From positions 3,497,779 through 3,561,778 of the forward strand of contig NZ_CP045997.1 of NCBI RefSeq assembly GCF_010233585.1: a stretch of 64,000 nt of DNA, written 5' to 3'. Both the position numbers and the translations under genes were made by a program. The notes under the pieces were generated by a model. The model had not been told where the DNA came from and did no database searches. It saw only the letters and a list, made by a program, of their open reading frames with translations. This DNA is from Spirosoma endbachense. Lineage in GTDB: Bacteria > Bacteroidota > Bacteroidia > Cytophagales > Spirosomataceae. Of this stretch, positions 26,211 to 34,745 are shown one piece after another; positions within the stretch are counted from its first letter, which is position 1; each line of letters opens with the position of its first letter.

Positions 26211-27767
26211 ATGAAAAGTCTACCAATGGCACCTACCGACAACCCGGTTCTGCTCCGGGCCGCACTGAATTTATCTGGCAACGGTGTTATGTTATTTGAC
26301 TGTCTGCGTACAGCAACGGGGGCTATTCATGATTTTCGACTCATACTGGCGAATCGCCCCGCCGAAGAAATTATTGGAAAGAGCGAAGAGGAAAGCCTTG
26401 GTCAGTCAATGACTGATCTGTTTCCTGAAAAGACCGAAATCAATCAGAACGCCGAACGGGTCATTGACACAGGAGATCCATATAAAACGGAACTCAGCTG
26501 CCAACCCAGTAACCACTCTTCGGGAAGTTGGTATTCGGTGCTCCTTCAGAAACACGGCGATGGTTTAGCGGTTTCGTTTTCTGATATTACCAGCTTAAAA
26601 CAGGAGGCTAATCTGATAGAAAGCGTTCTGAACGGGTCCATAAACGGCATGATCGCTTATGAAGCCATCCGTGATGAAACCGGACAGATACAGGACCTCC
26701 GTATTCGGCTGGCTAACGATGCAGCAGCCCGCATAACCGGGGTTCCAGTCGAACAAATGGTCAATGATACAATGGCGAATCAGTATCCGACCGTATATGC
26801 ATCAGGACTCTTTGATCGTTACCGCAAAACAATAGAAACGGGGGAAGCGCAGCGTTTTGAGAGCCTATATACGTTCGACGGTTTAAATGCCTGGTTCGAC
26901 CTGTCAGTCAGTAAACTTGGCGATGGCATGCTGTTAACGTTTATGGATATTTCAGCGTCAAAACGTTATGAGCAGGAACTACAGAAGCTTATCAATAACC
27001 TGAAACAGTCGAATGAAAACCTGGAGCGGTTTGCCTACATAACCAGTCATGATCTACAGGAGCCGCTGCGAAAGATCCTGTCATTTGGCGATATGCTTCG
27101 CAATCAGCCATCGGGCGCTCTTGATGAATACAACCTCAACCTGATTACCCGGATGCAGTCGGCTGCCACACGCATGAATACACTCATTCATGACCTGCTG
27201 ACCTTTTCAAGGCTCTCTTCCGAAAAACGTACGCTCCAACAGGTTAACCTTCAGGACGTTCTGGATGATGTTTTGATTGACCTCGAAACCTCTATTCGCG
27301 ATAAGCAAGCCCTCATTGATATAACGACTTTACCAGCTGTGCAGGGCGACGCGCTTCAGCTTCGTCAGTTGTTTCAAAATCTACTGAGCAATTCGATAAA
27401 GTTCGTTCCACCGGGAACTGTACCGCGTATTCGTGTAGACTGTGAGCAATTGACAGGCCGTGAAATTGTTCCGTTGCCAAACCAGAAAGTAGCCGAAATA
27501 GATCTGGATCAGCCTTTTTTTGCCGTAAGTATTGTCGATAATGGGATTGGCTTCGATGAGAAATATCTAGACCGGATTTTCACGGTTTTCCAACGGCTCC
27601 ATACCCGCCGGGAATACCAGGGCACTGGCATTGGTTTAACTATTGTACAGAAAGTTATTGAAAACCATACTGGCTATATTGGCGCACACAGCCAGCCGGG
27701 CAATGGCGCAACGTTTACGGTTTACCTGCCCGACCAGCGCAGCCTGGAAGACCAGATCCATCTATGA
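26211..27767 (+). CDS. PAS-domain sensor histidine kinase, soluble
   Basis: A 518-residue kinase with no membrane segment. Two PAS domains occupy about residues 12-130 and 135-255 (NLSGNGVMLFDCL, DITSLKQEANLIES, ITGVPVEQMVND, FMDISASKR). The HisKA domain has FAYITSHDLQEPLRKI with phospho-acceptor His280. The ATPase domain shows the N box LFQNLLSNSIKFV (Asn390), VDNGIGFDEKY, the F box IFTVFQRLH and YQGTGIGLTIVQKV. The SHDLQEPLRKI box is common in Bacteroidota and phytochrome-type kinases. No response regulator lies next to it, so its partner is elsewhere; the signal is unknown. A hairpin terminator lies between it and the convergent gene. Confidence 0.93.
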   Translation: MKSLPMAPTDNPVLLRAALNLSGNGVMLFDCLRTATGAIHDFRLILANRPAEEIIGKSEEESLGQSMTDLFPEKTEINQNAERVIDTGDPYKTELSCQPSNHSSGSWYSVLLQKHGDGLAVSFSDITSLKQEANLIESVLNGSINGMIAYEAIRDETGQIQDLRIRLANDAAARITGVPVEQMVNDTMANQYPTVYASGLFDRYRKTIETGEAQRFESLYTFDGLNAWFDLSVSKLGDGMLLTFMDISASKRYEQELQKLINNLKQSNENLERFAYITSHDLQEPLRKILSFGDMLRNQPSGALDEYNLNLITRMQSAATRMNTLIHDLLTFSRLSSEKRTLQQVNLQDVLDDVLIDLETSIRDKQALIDITTLPAVQGDALQLRQLFQNLLSNSIKFVPPGTVPRIRVDCEQLTGREIVPLPNQKVAEIDLDQPFFAVSIVDNGIGFDEKYLDRIFTVFQRLHTRREYQGTGIGLTIVQKVIENHTGYIGAHSQPGNGATFTVYLPDQRSLEDQIHL

Positions 27768-27817
27768 ATTAAGCTCTTCCTACGTTTAGCGCTTGAATTT
27801 AAATAGGTAGTAGGCAG

Positions 27818-27853
27818 AGTAGGCAGCAAACATTCGATTGCCAACTGCCTACT
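27818..27853. terminator. Hairpin between convergent genes
   Basis: AGTAGGCAG (27818-27826) pairs with CTGCCTACT (27845-27853). A further direct copy, TAGTAGGCAG, stands just to the left. Position between the kinase and the acidic protein suggests two-way termination. Confidence 0.5.
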
Positions 27854-27870
27854 GAAAACTGCTCCCCTGG

Positions 27871-28233
27871 TTAATACCGCTCGTTGCCTTCCTCCTCTTC
27901 TTCGGCGAGCTCGTCAATCTCATTATCCAGCTCCTCGTCCGAAATATCCTCCAGTAAATCCTCGGGAATATCGTCCATATCTTCATCGTTCGATACTTCA
28001 TCAGTGGCATGACGCGCTGTAAGCGTATCGGTATAGAGCAACGTATCAGAAGCTTCCTCGTCGCCGGGATTCAGAATATCGGGATCGTTGTTAACGCCCA
28101 GACCGGCATAAACGACAGCGTCCTCTTCGTCGTTATTTTCGGGGATGTTGGTATTTTGGGGCGACATGCCCTCTAGTGGGCCACCCGAATTCTGGTCGAC
28201 GCGTTGTTGATCGGAGTTGTTGGTATTTTCCAT
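27871..28233 (-). CDS. Highly acidic hypothetical protein
   Basis: A 120-residue protein without signal peptide or membrane segment. The N-terminal third is rich in Asn, Gln and Pro (QRVDQNSGGPLEGMSPQNTN) and the C-terminal third is almost entirely Asp, Glu and hydrophobic residues (EDLLEDISDEELDNEIDELA). It is predicted to be very acidic and largely disordered. Such proteins occur in Bacteroidota without known role. A fragment of the palindromic element family lies 31 bases upstream of its start. Coding is likely from codon pattern and composition; function unknown. Confidence 0.72.
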   Translation of the reverse strand: MENTNNSDQQRVDQNSGGPLEGMSPQNTNIPENNDEEDAVVYAGLGVNNDPDILNPGDEEASDTLLYTDTLTARHATDEVSNDEDMDDIPEDLLEDISDEELDNEIDELAEEEEEGNERY

Positions 28234-28263
28234 AGTGATTTAAATCAAGAGTCGGTAGAATGG

Positions 28264-28306
28264 GGTCGCTGGCGATAAGCCGTGCCACGGTTGTTATTAG
28301 CGAACC
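28264..28306. repeat. Palindromic element fragment, copy E
   Basis: GGTCGCT at 28264-28270 faces AGCGAACC at 28299-28306 around the shared central motif AGCCGTGCCACGGTT, also seen in copy B. Only one half of the full structure is present, so this looks like a truncated copy. Confidence 0.55.
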
Positions 28307-28349
28307 CATTCTAAACGTTAGTAACGACTGAGACCAGAAAGAGTTTTCA

Positions 28350-30611
28350 CTACTTCCACACAACTACTTTTTGTACCATTGCCGGATGATTGTCAGCCGA
28401 AAGCCGCAACAAGTAGGTGCCGTCGGGCAAACTGCCCAGATCGATCACCGTTTCGACATCGACCCGAACGTCCTGAACAGGTAACATGGTTTGCCCCGAC
28501 ATCGACACCAGATCGAGACGGCCGGCAAAAACTGGCCGAACTGTCAGGAAGCGATCCGTTGGATTTGGGAAGGCCCAGGGGCCGGTTGGCTCCTCGGGTA
28601 AGCCAGTGACGACTATTTTCTGAGAGGTGTTTTTCAGATACCGCAACCCACCGGCTATGCTCCCCAGCATCAGGTCTGGCAACTGATCGCCGTCAAGATC
28701 CGCCATTGCGGCAATTAACCCCGTTCCCGGCAAACCTAAAGCAGGCAATGAATCGAGCACGATCAACGATTGATCCGGCTTATCGGGAAATTGGTAAATT
28801 CGCACCTTCCCGTTGTTCGATGCCGTAATTAGTTCGTCTTTCTTATCACCATTTATATCAGCAACGACCAATGACCGGGCACGGTCGTAGTACGAATTAT
28901 CATTGGTGAATCCACCGAACGTCTGATTTTGCAATTGTAAAACCGGATTGGTAGCCGTTCCGGTATTGCGATAATACTGAACTGTTCCATCGCTTTTGCC
29001 AATCAACAGATCAGGCTTACCATCATGATCCACATCGGTCAGGGTAGGAAATTCACCGGGAATCATCTGTCCGCCCGGATTCGGCCAGAGAATCGCGCCA
29101 GTAGGCGTATACTGCGCGGGAGCGCCTTTGGACGCACTATTCAAAAATACCCGAATTTCGGACCCTTTACCCGTTCCGACCAGCACCAGATCAATGCTAC
29201 CATTGGCATCTACATCGGCAAATGACGGAATTACATCACTCAATCCGAGTCCTTGCGTTAGCCCAAGGTAATCAGTCGTGATGAGCACAAAGGCCGGATT
29301 CTGAGTCGTTCCTTTATTCTCAAAATGCCATAAACCAGCGCGGTAGCTCGTTCCACTGCGGACACCACTATACCCGACCAGCAAATCTGCATCACCATCG
29401 CCATCGAGGTCAGCCAGAGCCGGAGCTGCCTTCTCGCCCAGATCAAGCATGTCACTTTGTAGAAAATCTTTCTGGATCAGTTTGAAATCCGGCTTTTGAT
29501 TCGTGCCAGCGTTATGGTAAAGCCAACCCGACGCCCGAAAATCATACACATTGTTTTCGTTGAAGTCAGAATAGGTCGAAGCCAGCAAGTCTTTAATACC
29601 ATCTCCGTCAACATCTTCCCAATACGTTGCCGCATAGGCTGGAAACGTAATTGGGTTTTGGGCCGGAAAGAGACTATCGAACGAGGTAAAATTCGCGTTT
29701 TCGTTATTTGATCCGGCATTGTGTAAAACAGCGATATTATCGCAGGAAACGAACCCGAACAGCATGTCTTTTTTGCCATCGCCGTTGGCATCCAGTATCG
29801 TGAGTGTATTGCCGGAGTGCAAGGGTCGGGCTCCGCTCGGTTTGGCAACGCCCACCACCGGATTGGCTTTGCCCATACCTACCGTACCGTCGCACGAGAT
29901 GCCGAACGTAAAATCATTACAAAATTCTTTAATAAAATGCCCCCACACCTGGCAATCAGCCCGTTTAAAATCCAGTCCATCTTTTTTGCCTGTTCGCTCT
30001 ACGCTCATGTTCTGTTGATACGTAATCAGGTTTCCCGATGAGTCGAAGGTCAGAATGTCGACATCGCCATCATCGTCGAAGTCGGTAATAGCTGGCGAAT
30101 CCGTTGGCGATACATAAAGATTCTGTTTGCCGCCAAAGCCTACGGTTGTGAGCGAACTAACGGCCAATCCAAAGGCTACACGCCCGGTCTGCGAATCATT
30201 GTGATAAACATTTATATTGCCCGATGGGCCGGGAGAGAATAAATCTTTTCGCCCATCGGCGTCGTAGTCAATGAGCGCCATCCAGCCATTAATGGTTGGA
30301 AATGCAGGCTCGTAGGCGGGTGCATATTGCCACGCAATCCCGCTCCCGGTTGGGTTATCAATGGCAACGAACGTACTGACTTTACCGGTTGCCCTGTCGT
30401 ACACGACGAGATCATCACGCGTGTCGTCGTTCAGGCGCATGGTTGCATATTGCGTTGCGTTCAGGCCACCCGCCCACGGATTAAGCAACGCACGACCATT
30501 CATGCTGACCGTAGGGCGCTGGTCGTACTGAAAGCTAAACGCCGGTGTTGCCGACTGGGCATAGTCGAATAGCGGAATAACGAAAAAACAAAGCGTAAAC
30601 AGCTTTTTCAT
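28350..30611 (-). CDS. Secreted FG-GAP/VCBS repeat protein with T9SS sorting domain
   Basis: A 753-residue exported protein. Signal peptide MKKLFTLCFFVIPLFDYAQ. The body holds many FG-GAP/VCBS-type calcium-binding repeats, recognisable by DxDxDGxxDLL patterns: ALIDYDADGRKDLF, ITDFDDDGDVDILTF, LADLDGDGDADLLVGYSG, LTDVDHDGKPDLLIGKSDG, MADLDGDQLPDLMLGS. These predict a beta-propeller resembling integrin heads. The last 75 residues form a type IX secretion sorting domain (FPNPTDRFLTVRP, GQTMLPVQDV, LPDGTYLLRLS, KVVVWK). It is therefore exported and released or anchored at the surface. The ligand is unknown. It diverges from murF across a short region with an inverted repeat. Confidence 0.93.
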   Translation of the reverse strand: MKKLFTLCFFVIPLFDYAQSATPAFSFQYDQRPTVSMNGRALLNPWAGGLNATQYATMRLNDDTRDDLVVYDRATGKVSTFVAIDNPTGSGIAWQYAPAYEPAFPTINGWMALIDYDADGRKDLFSPGPSGNINVYHNDSQTGRVAFGLAVSSLTTVGFGGKQNLYVSPTDSPAITDFDDDGDVDILTFDSSGNLITYQQNMSVERTGKKDGLDFKRADCQVWGHFIKEFCNDFTFGISCDGTVGMGKANPVVGVAKPSGARPLHSGNTLTILDANGDGKKDMLFGFVSCDNIAVLHNAGSNNENANFTSFDSLFPAQNPITFPAYAATYWEDVDGDGIKDLLASTYSDFNENNVYDFRASGWLYHNAGTNQKPDFKLIQKDFLQSDMLDLGEKAAPALADLDGDGDADLLVGYSGVRSGTSYRAGLWHFENKGTTQNPAFVLITTDYLGLTQGLGLSDVIPSFADVDANGSIDLVLVGTGKGSEIRVFLNSASKGAPAQYTPTGAILWPNPGGQMIPGEFPTLTDVDHDGKPDLLIGKSDGTVQYYRNTGTATNPVLQLQNQTFGGFTNDNSYYDRARSLVVADINGDKKDELITASNNGKVRIYQFPDKPDQSLIVLDSLPALGLPGTGLIAAMADLDGDQLPDLMLGSIAGGLRYLKNTSQKIVVTGLPEEPTGPWAFPNPTDRFLTVRPVFAGRLDLVSMSGQTMLPVQDVRVDVETVIDLGSLPDGTYLLRLSADNHPAMVQKVVVWK

Positions 30612-30644
30612 CTAATTTTGGGCAATTCTCTGTAAAATGGCGGC

Positions 30645-30676
30645 TTTGTGAACGCTGTAGACCCATTGTTCACAAA
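30645..30676. promoter_or_regulatory. Inverted repeat in the divergent FG-GAP/murF promoter region
   Basis: TTTGTGAAC (30645-30653) and GTTCACAAA (30668-30676) are perfect nine-base inverted repeats. The spacing of 14 bases and placement between divergent start codons suit a dimeric regulator's site or a promoter-proximal hairpin. Which applies cannot be read. Confidence 0.45.
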
Positions 30677-30736
30677 ATGGGGTTAGCCCGAAACACCGAC
30701 CGGATTCACAGAAAAGAACGAACTGCTACTTCATTT

Positions 30737-32086
30737 ATGTCTACGAGTATGCTCTCAACGGCAGAACTTTATTCGAAATTTCAGGAATGCACTGGCGTTT
30801 CGACAGATACGCGCAAGATTACGGCCAACTGCCTGTTTGTTGCCCTCAAAGGAGACAACTTCAATGGGAATCAGTTTGCCCAACAGGCGCTGGCATCCGG
30901 AGCCCGTTATGCGCTTGTCGATGATCCGGCGGTAGCCAGTCAGGAGCTCCGCTGCCTGCTGGTGGCAGACAGTCTGCTGGCCCTTCAGGATCTGGCCCGC
31001 CACCACCGTCAGACATTGACGATTCCGGTAATTGGTCTTACGGGCACCAATGGCAAAACCACTACGAAAGAATTGATTGCCGCCGTACTGTCGAAAAATT
31101 ACCGAACCTACGCCACGGTGGGTAATCTCAATAATCACATTGGTGTTCCGCTGACGGTGCTGTCGATCCGTAACGACGGACCGACAGCACCGTACGAAAT
31201 GGCCGTTGTTGAGATGGGCGCTAATCATCAGAAAGAAATCGAGCTGCTCTGCTCGATTGCTCAGCCAACACACGGACTGATCACCAACGTTGGCAAAGCC
31301 CATCTGGAAGGTTTCGGCGGAGTGGAAGGCGTCCGGAAAGGAAAAGGTGAGCTATATGACTATCTGGCTCAGCATGGCCGAACGGTTTTTATCAATTCCC
31401 GCGACAAAGTATTAATGGCTATGTACCGCGAACGGCTGAAATCCTTACGTTCGGAAACCGTTTTTGCCGAAGCCATTTTTTATCCCGCCGTCGATTCGAC
31501 CGAGCAGACGATTGAACTCATTCAGGAATCGCCGGTGGTCATTTATCGGGATGAGGCTGGCTATGAAGTCATTACGTACCTGCCTGGCCAGTATAATTTT
31601 GAAAATATGCTGTCGGCGCTGACTATCGGGCGCTATTTCGGTGTCTCAAGAGACGATGCCAACCGCGCTATCGCTGAGTACAACCCGACAAATAATCGCT
31701 CACAGGTTATTCATAAAGGCACCAACACCATTCTGCTCGATGCCTATAACGCCAATCCGAGTTCAATGGCCGCTGCGATACGTCAGTTTGCCGCTATGCC
31801 CGCCAGGCGTAAAGTGGTGATTCTGGGCGATATGTACGAACTCGGCCAGGAAAGCGAAGCCGAACACGCAGCGCTTGGCAAACTCGTTGCCGAAAGTCAG
31901 TTCGATCTGGTGATTTTAGCCGGGAAAGACATGAAATATGCGCTGGGCTGGTTACCCAAAGCCTATTACATTCCCGATAAGTTTTCGCTGCACAACTGGC
32001 TGATGGATCACCCCATGACCGATACACATATTCTGGTCAAAGGGTCAAGAGGTATGGGACTGGAATCGGTACTGCCGTTTTTATAA
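30737..32086 (+). CDS. murF: UDP-N-acetylmuramoyl-tripeptide--D-alanyl-D-alanine ligase
   Basis: A Mur ligase that adds D-Ala-D-Ala to UDP-MurNAc-tripeptide, the last cytoplasmic step of the peptidoglycan precursor. The N-terminal substrate domain includes GVSTDTRKITANCLFVALKG. The ATP loop is GTNGKTTTK at 103-111, followed by YATVGNLNNHIGVPLTVL and EMGANHQKEIELL. The C-terminal domain has LLDAYNANPSSM and ILGDMYELGQES, both diagnostic for MurF. I chose the ATG at 30737 (449 residues), since the frame extends 20 codons upstream into sequence with no Mur similarity; ATG 30749 is also possible. It is not in an mur cluster here. Confidence 0.96.
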   Translation: MSTSMLSTAELYSKFQECTGVSTDTRKITANCLFVALKGDNFNGNQFAQQALASGARYALVDDPAVASQELRCLLVADSLLALQDLARHHRQTLTIPVIGLTGTNGKTTTKELIAAVLSKNYRTYATVGNLNNHIGVPLTVLSIRNDGPTAPYEMAVVEMGANHQKEIELLCSIAQPTHGLITNVGKAHLEGFGGVEGVRKGKGELYDYLAQHGRTVFINSRDKVLMAMYRERLKSLRSETVFAEAIFYPAVDSTEQTIELIQESPVVIYRDEAGYEVITYLPGQYNFENMLSALTIGRYFGVSRDDANRAIAEYNPTNNRSQVIHKGTNTILLDAYNANPSSMAAAIRQFAAMPARRKVVILGDMYELGQESEAEHAALGKLVAESQFDLVILAGKDMKYALGWLPKAYYIPDKFSLHNWLMDHPMTDTHILVKGSRGMGLESVLPFL

Positions 32087-32156
32087 GAAGCAAGATTCGG
32101 ATAAAACCAACGCGTATTTTTCAGTAGTTTTTACTGTTTGGAAACTTGTGGATGTG

Positions 32157-32210
32157 ACGAGCTGATCATGCTCGAAGAAGTTAATCAGACAGGGAGCCTG
32201 ATCAACTCGT
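32157..32210. promoter_or_regulatory. Inverted repeat upstream of the SGNH hydrolase
   Basis: ACGAGCTGATCA (32157-32168) pairs with TGATCAACTCGT (32199-32210) except for one position; each arm contains TGATCA. It ends 16 bases before the start codon and could be an operator or a leader hairpin. Confidence 0.3.
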
Positions 32211-32226
32211 TTAGATTCCGGATTGC

Positions 32227-32895
32227 ATGACACGTATGAATCACGTACAAAAAGCATTCATTTTTTTCGGCCTGCTGTTACTAACATTCTGTACATCAGC
32301 GCAGACCCATCGTTTCGAGAACGAAATCCAGGCCTTTGAAACCCAGGATAAACAAAGCCCACCACCAGTGCAGCCTATTCTGTTTGTGGGTAGTTCGTCT
32401 ATTCGGCTCTGGCCTGATCTGCAACAATATTTTCCGGATAAAGTGGTCTTGAACCGAGGGTTCGGCGGCTCGGAACTAAGTGATGTGCGCTATTTTGCTG
32501 ACCGCGCCATTATAGCGTATAACCCCAAACAAATCGTACTTTACGCGGGTGAAAACGATATTGCGTCCAGCAAACTGACCGCCCAGCAGACCTACGACAA
32601 CTTCGTTGATCTCTTCCAGTACGTCCGTCAAAAACTACCGGGCGTTCCCTTTGTCTATATTGCCATCAAGCACAGCCCGTCGCGTCGGCAGTTCTGGTCT
32701 GTGGTTAACGAGACGAACCAACGCATCAGTCAGTATCTGGCGAAGCAGACGGACGCAAAATTTGTCGATATCAGGCCATCGATGCTTGGCCCAAACAATC
32801 AACCTTTAGGCACTTTATTCAAATCGGACAGCCTGCACATGACCGATGCAGGTTATCAACGCTGGGCTCCGGTATTGAAACCTTACCTGAAGTGA
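32227..32895 (+). CDS. Exported SGNH/GDSL-family hydrolase
   Basis: A 222-residue esterase-like protein with signal peptide MTRMNHVQKAFIFFGLLLLT then FCTSAQ. SGNH blocks are all present: block I ILFVGSSSIRLW (nucleophile in GSSS, about residue 57), block II LNRGFGGSELSD supplying the Gly, block III LYAGENDIA supplying the Asn, and block V SDSLHMTDAGY with the catalytic Asp and His. The GSSS form of block I is typical of the platelet-activating-factor acetylhydrolase-like branch active on acetylated sugars or lipids. Substrate unknown. It follows murF by 140 bases and may or may not share its transcript. Confidence 0.92.
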   Translation: MTRMNHVQKAFIFFGLLLLTFCTSAQTHRFENEIQAFETQDKQSPPPVQPILFVGSSSIRLWPDLQQYFPDKVVLNRGFGGSELSDVRYFADRAIIAYNPKQIVLYAGENDIASSKLTAQQTYDNFVDLFQYVRQKLPGVPFVYIAIKHSPSRRQFWSVVNETNQRISQYLAKQTDAKFVDIRPSMLGPNNQPLGTLFKSDSLHMTDAGYQRWAPVLKPYLK

Positions 32896-32922
32896 CGAAT
32901 ATGCTGCTTGCTATTTCAGGGC

Positions 32923-33897
32923 TTACAGGTTTATTTCCATACGAATATCAGCACGGGCGTAAGGTGTTGGCACGCGGGGCACTTCGCGGAAACCTACACT
33001 TGCATACATGGTCAGAGCAGGAGTCAGTACCCGATTCGATTCAAGCCAGACCGTTTTGACGCCTAGCTGCCGGGCATAATCGATGGCCGCTAAACACAGT
33101 AATTTACCAACACCCTTGCCGCGAGCATCGGGTGATACAGCCATTTTTGCCAGTTCGAAACTTGAATCACCCCGGTCTGTCGTTCCGGTATTGACCATAG
33201 CTACGCAACCAATAATTTGGTTATCAGCTTTTGCAAAGAAAATCTGGCCCTTATTCGGCAGAATATAGATTTCGGGATGATCCAGTTGCTCCAGATCGTG
33301 CTGTTCAACCCGAAAATACGTTTCAATCCATTCAATATTCAGTCGTTTAAAGTCAGACTGATATTCAGGCGAGTAAGGAACAATAGCAATGTTACTCATG
33401 GCCAGTTGCAGCGATTTATTGATGTTTAATTGATCCTGAATTCGATCAAAAAAGGTACGTTCGGCTAATTGTGCTTCCATTTCCTGAAGCGAAATCAGCA
33501 TATTGTGCGTCTGCCTCGCCAGCATTTGCTGGTTGACAGTAATAAATGCATCCCAAAGTGGCTGAAGCTTAGGAAGCATGTCCTGCCCGGTTTGGCTCAG
33601 CGACAATAGTCGTTTACGCCCGTCCTGCTCCGACTTGGCCGATACGATCAGGCCATGTTTCTCGAGTTCATTAATAACCTGAATTACAGCCGGATGCGTA
33701 ATACCTAACCGGTCGGCTATTTCCATAACAGCTACCGGTCCCTGTCGGGCAATCAGGACAAAAATGGTTGCCCAGCGAACATCGAAGTCAACCCCCGACT
33801 GCCGATAGGTGGCTGTTACACCCTGCCAGTACAGATCACTTAACCGCCGAAGCCGACTTGCAAGAGCCAGTTCGGCCATTTCGGCCATAAAATCCAT
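32923..33897 (-). CDS. MarR regulator fused to GNAT acetyltransferase
   Basis: A 324-residue two-domain protein. Residues about 1-150 form a MarR-type winged helix (GPVAVMEIADRLGITHPAVI, QVINELEKHGLIVSAKSEQD, GRKRLLSLSQTG). Residues about 170-324 form a GNAT N-acetyltransferase with the acetyl-CoA loop VSPDARGKGVGKLLCLAAI and the strand TVWLESNRVLTPALTMYASV followed by GFREVPR. Such fusions link a small-molecule acetyltransferase to its own sensor. The target is unknown. A 36-base palindromic operator-like sequence directly abuts the start codon, suggesting that the protein represses itself and perhaps the divergent RidA-like gene. Confidence 0.93.
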   Translation of the reverse strand: MDFMAEMAELALASRLRRLSDLYWQGVTATYRQSGVDFDVRWATIFVLIARQGPVAVMEIADRLGITHPAVIQVINELEKHGLIVSAKSEQDGRKRLLSLSQTGQDMLPKLQPLWDAFITVNQQMLARQTHNMLISLQEMEAQLAERTFFDRIQDQLNINKSLQLAMSNIAIVPYSPEYQSDFKRLNIEWIETYFRVEQHDLEQLDHPEIYILPNKGQIFFAKADNQIIGCVAMVNTGTTDRGDSSFELAKMAVSPDARGKGVGKLLCLAAIDYARQLGVKTVWLESNRVLTPALTMYASVGFREVPRVPTPYARADIRMEINL

Positions 33898-33933
33898 AAC
33901 TATGTAAGTACTTACGTAATTTCTTACATAGTT
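33898..33933. promoter_or_regulatory. Operator-like palindrome of the MarR-GNAT gene
   Basis: AACTATGTAAG (33898-33908) and CTTACATAGTT (33923-33933) are perfect 11-base inverted repeats. A second perfect palindrome, GTAAGTACTTAC (33904-33915), overlaps the left arm, giving three or four copies of the half-site TTAC/GTAA. The site touches the ATG at 33897. MarR proteins bind palindromes of this kind in their own promoters. Confidence 0.75.
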
Positions 33934-34034
33934 AATGAACGCTGCTTAGTTCGGCAAGGAAATCGGCAATTATTTTTTCAGACAGCGATTTATCGACTAA
34001 CTGAATAGTTTTGTAAAAGCTAATCCTGAACCTT

Positions 34035-34499
34035 ATGAACTCTTTTCGTCAACTACTTTTCTGGTTTTGTCTGCTGCTAAGTGCCCACAAGTTGGTTGCT
34101 CAAAAAATTCAGTATAGTAACCCGCCCGGACTGCCCGTTTCTAAAAACTACACGCAGATTGTTGTCACGCAGGCAAGCCGGGTCGCCTACATTTCCGGGC
34201 AGGTTTCGGCCAATAGCCAAGGAGAAATTGTTCATAAAGGCGATTTTCGGGGGCAGACCCGGCAGGTGCATGAAAACCTGAAAACAGCATTGGCCTCAAT
34301 GGGCGCTACGTTTGTCGATGTAGCCAAACTAACGACCTATGTTGTCAATACCGATGAGGAGAAAATAGGGATTGTACGGGAAGTACGCAATCAATTTTAC
34401 ACAGGTCCCAATCCACCGGCCAGTACCTATGTTGGCGTTCAGGGGCTATATGATAAAGATGTATTGATTGAAATAGAAGCAATTGTCGTTCTGAAATAA
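34035..34499 (+). CDS. Exported RidA-like protein lacking the usual catalytic Arg
   Basis: A 154-residue protein of the YjgF/YER057c/UK114 family with a signal peptide (MNSFRQLLFWFCLLLSAHKL, cleavage near VAQ), whereas RidA itself is cytoplasmic. The family fold is clear: YISGQVSANSQGEIVHKGDF, QVHENLKTALASMGATFVDV, TYVVNT and VLIEIEAIVVLK. In RidA the motif PARSxVEV supplies an Arg needed for hydrolysing reactive enamines or imines; here it reads PASTYVGV, with Ser in its place. The protein may thus bind a ligand without deaminase activity. It lies divergently next to the MarR-GNAT gene, and copy C of the palindromic element starts three bases after its stop. Confidence 0.88.
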   Translation: MNSFRQLLFWFCLLLSAHKLVAQKIQYSNPPGLPVSKNYTQIVVTQASRVAYISGQVSANSQGEIVHKGDFRGQTRQVHENLKTALASMGATFVDVAKLTTYVVNTDEEKIGIVREVRNQFYTGPNPPASTYVGVQGLYDKDVLIEIEAIVVLK

Positions 34500-34501
34500 T
34501 A

Positions 34502-34597
34502 GCTCAGATGCGTGCCACGGTTACTACTGATGCGCAAACAAACCACGGTCCGCCGTGCGGTGGCACGCAGCGGTGGCACGCATCTGAGCGAAAGTCC
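34502..34597. repeat. Palindromic intergenic element, copy C
   Basis: Arms 34502-34518 and 34573-34589 (GCTCAGATGCGTGCCAC and complement) are perfect 17-base inverted repeats. The 26-base core of copies A and D is present in reverse complement at 34541-34566. The right side continues into CGAAAGTCCT, matching the outer end of copy A; the left side lacks it. A GCGTGCCACCGC-type segment is doubled on the right, so this copy is rearranged. It starts three bases past the RidA-like stop codon. Confidence 0.8.
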
Positions 34598-34598
34598 T

Positions 34599-34745
34599 CT
34601 AATCGTCTGGTTCGTATGTTGCCAATACGATTATAAAATCATTCCATCGCCCATTGTCGAACGCGATGGTGTTATCTTTATTCCAACCGACGACGTAGTG
34701 CCCTCTGCTATTGATCGCCAAACCCGACCGGCAAACTAGGCACAC
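34599..34745 (-). pseudogene. Possible gene remnant beside element C
   Basis: A minus-strand frame from GTG 34745 to the stop at 34599-34601 encodes 48 residues including RGHYVVGWNKDNTIAFDNGR and FIIVLATYEPDD, which look protein-like. The opposite strand also reads open (IIPSPIVERDGVIFIPTDDV). Neither has a recognised family, a good start or the length of a full gene. It may be what is left of a gene truncated by the element, or noncoding. Confidence 0.2.
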
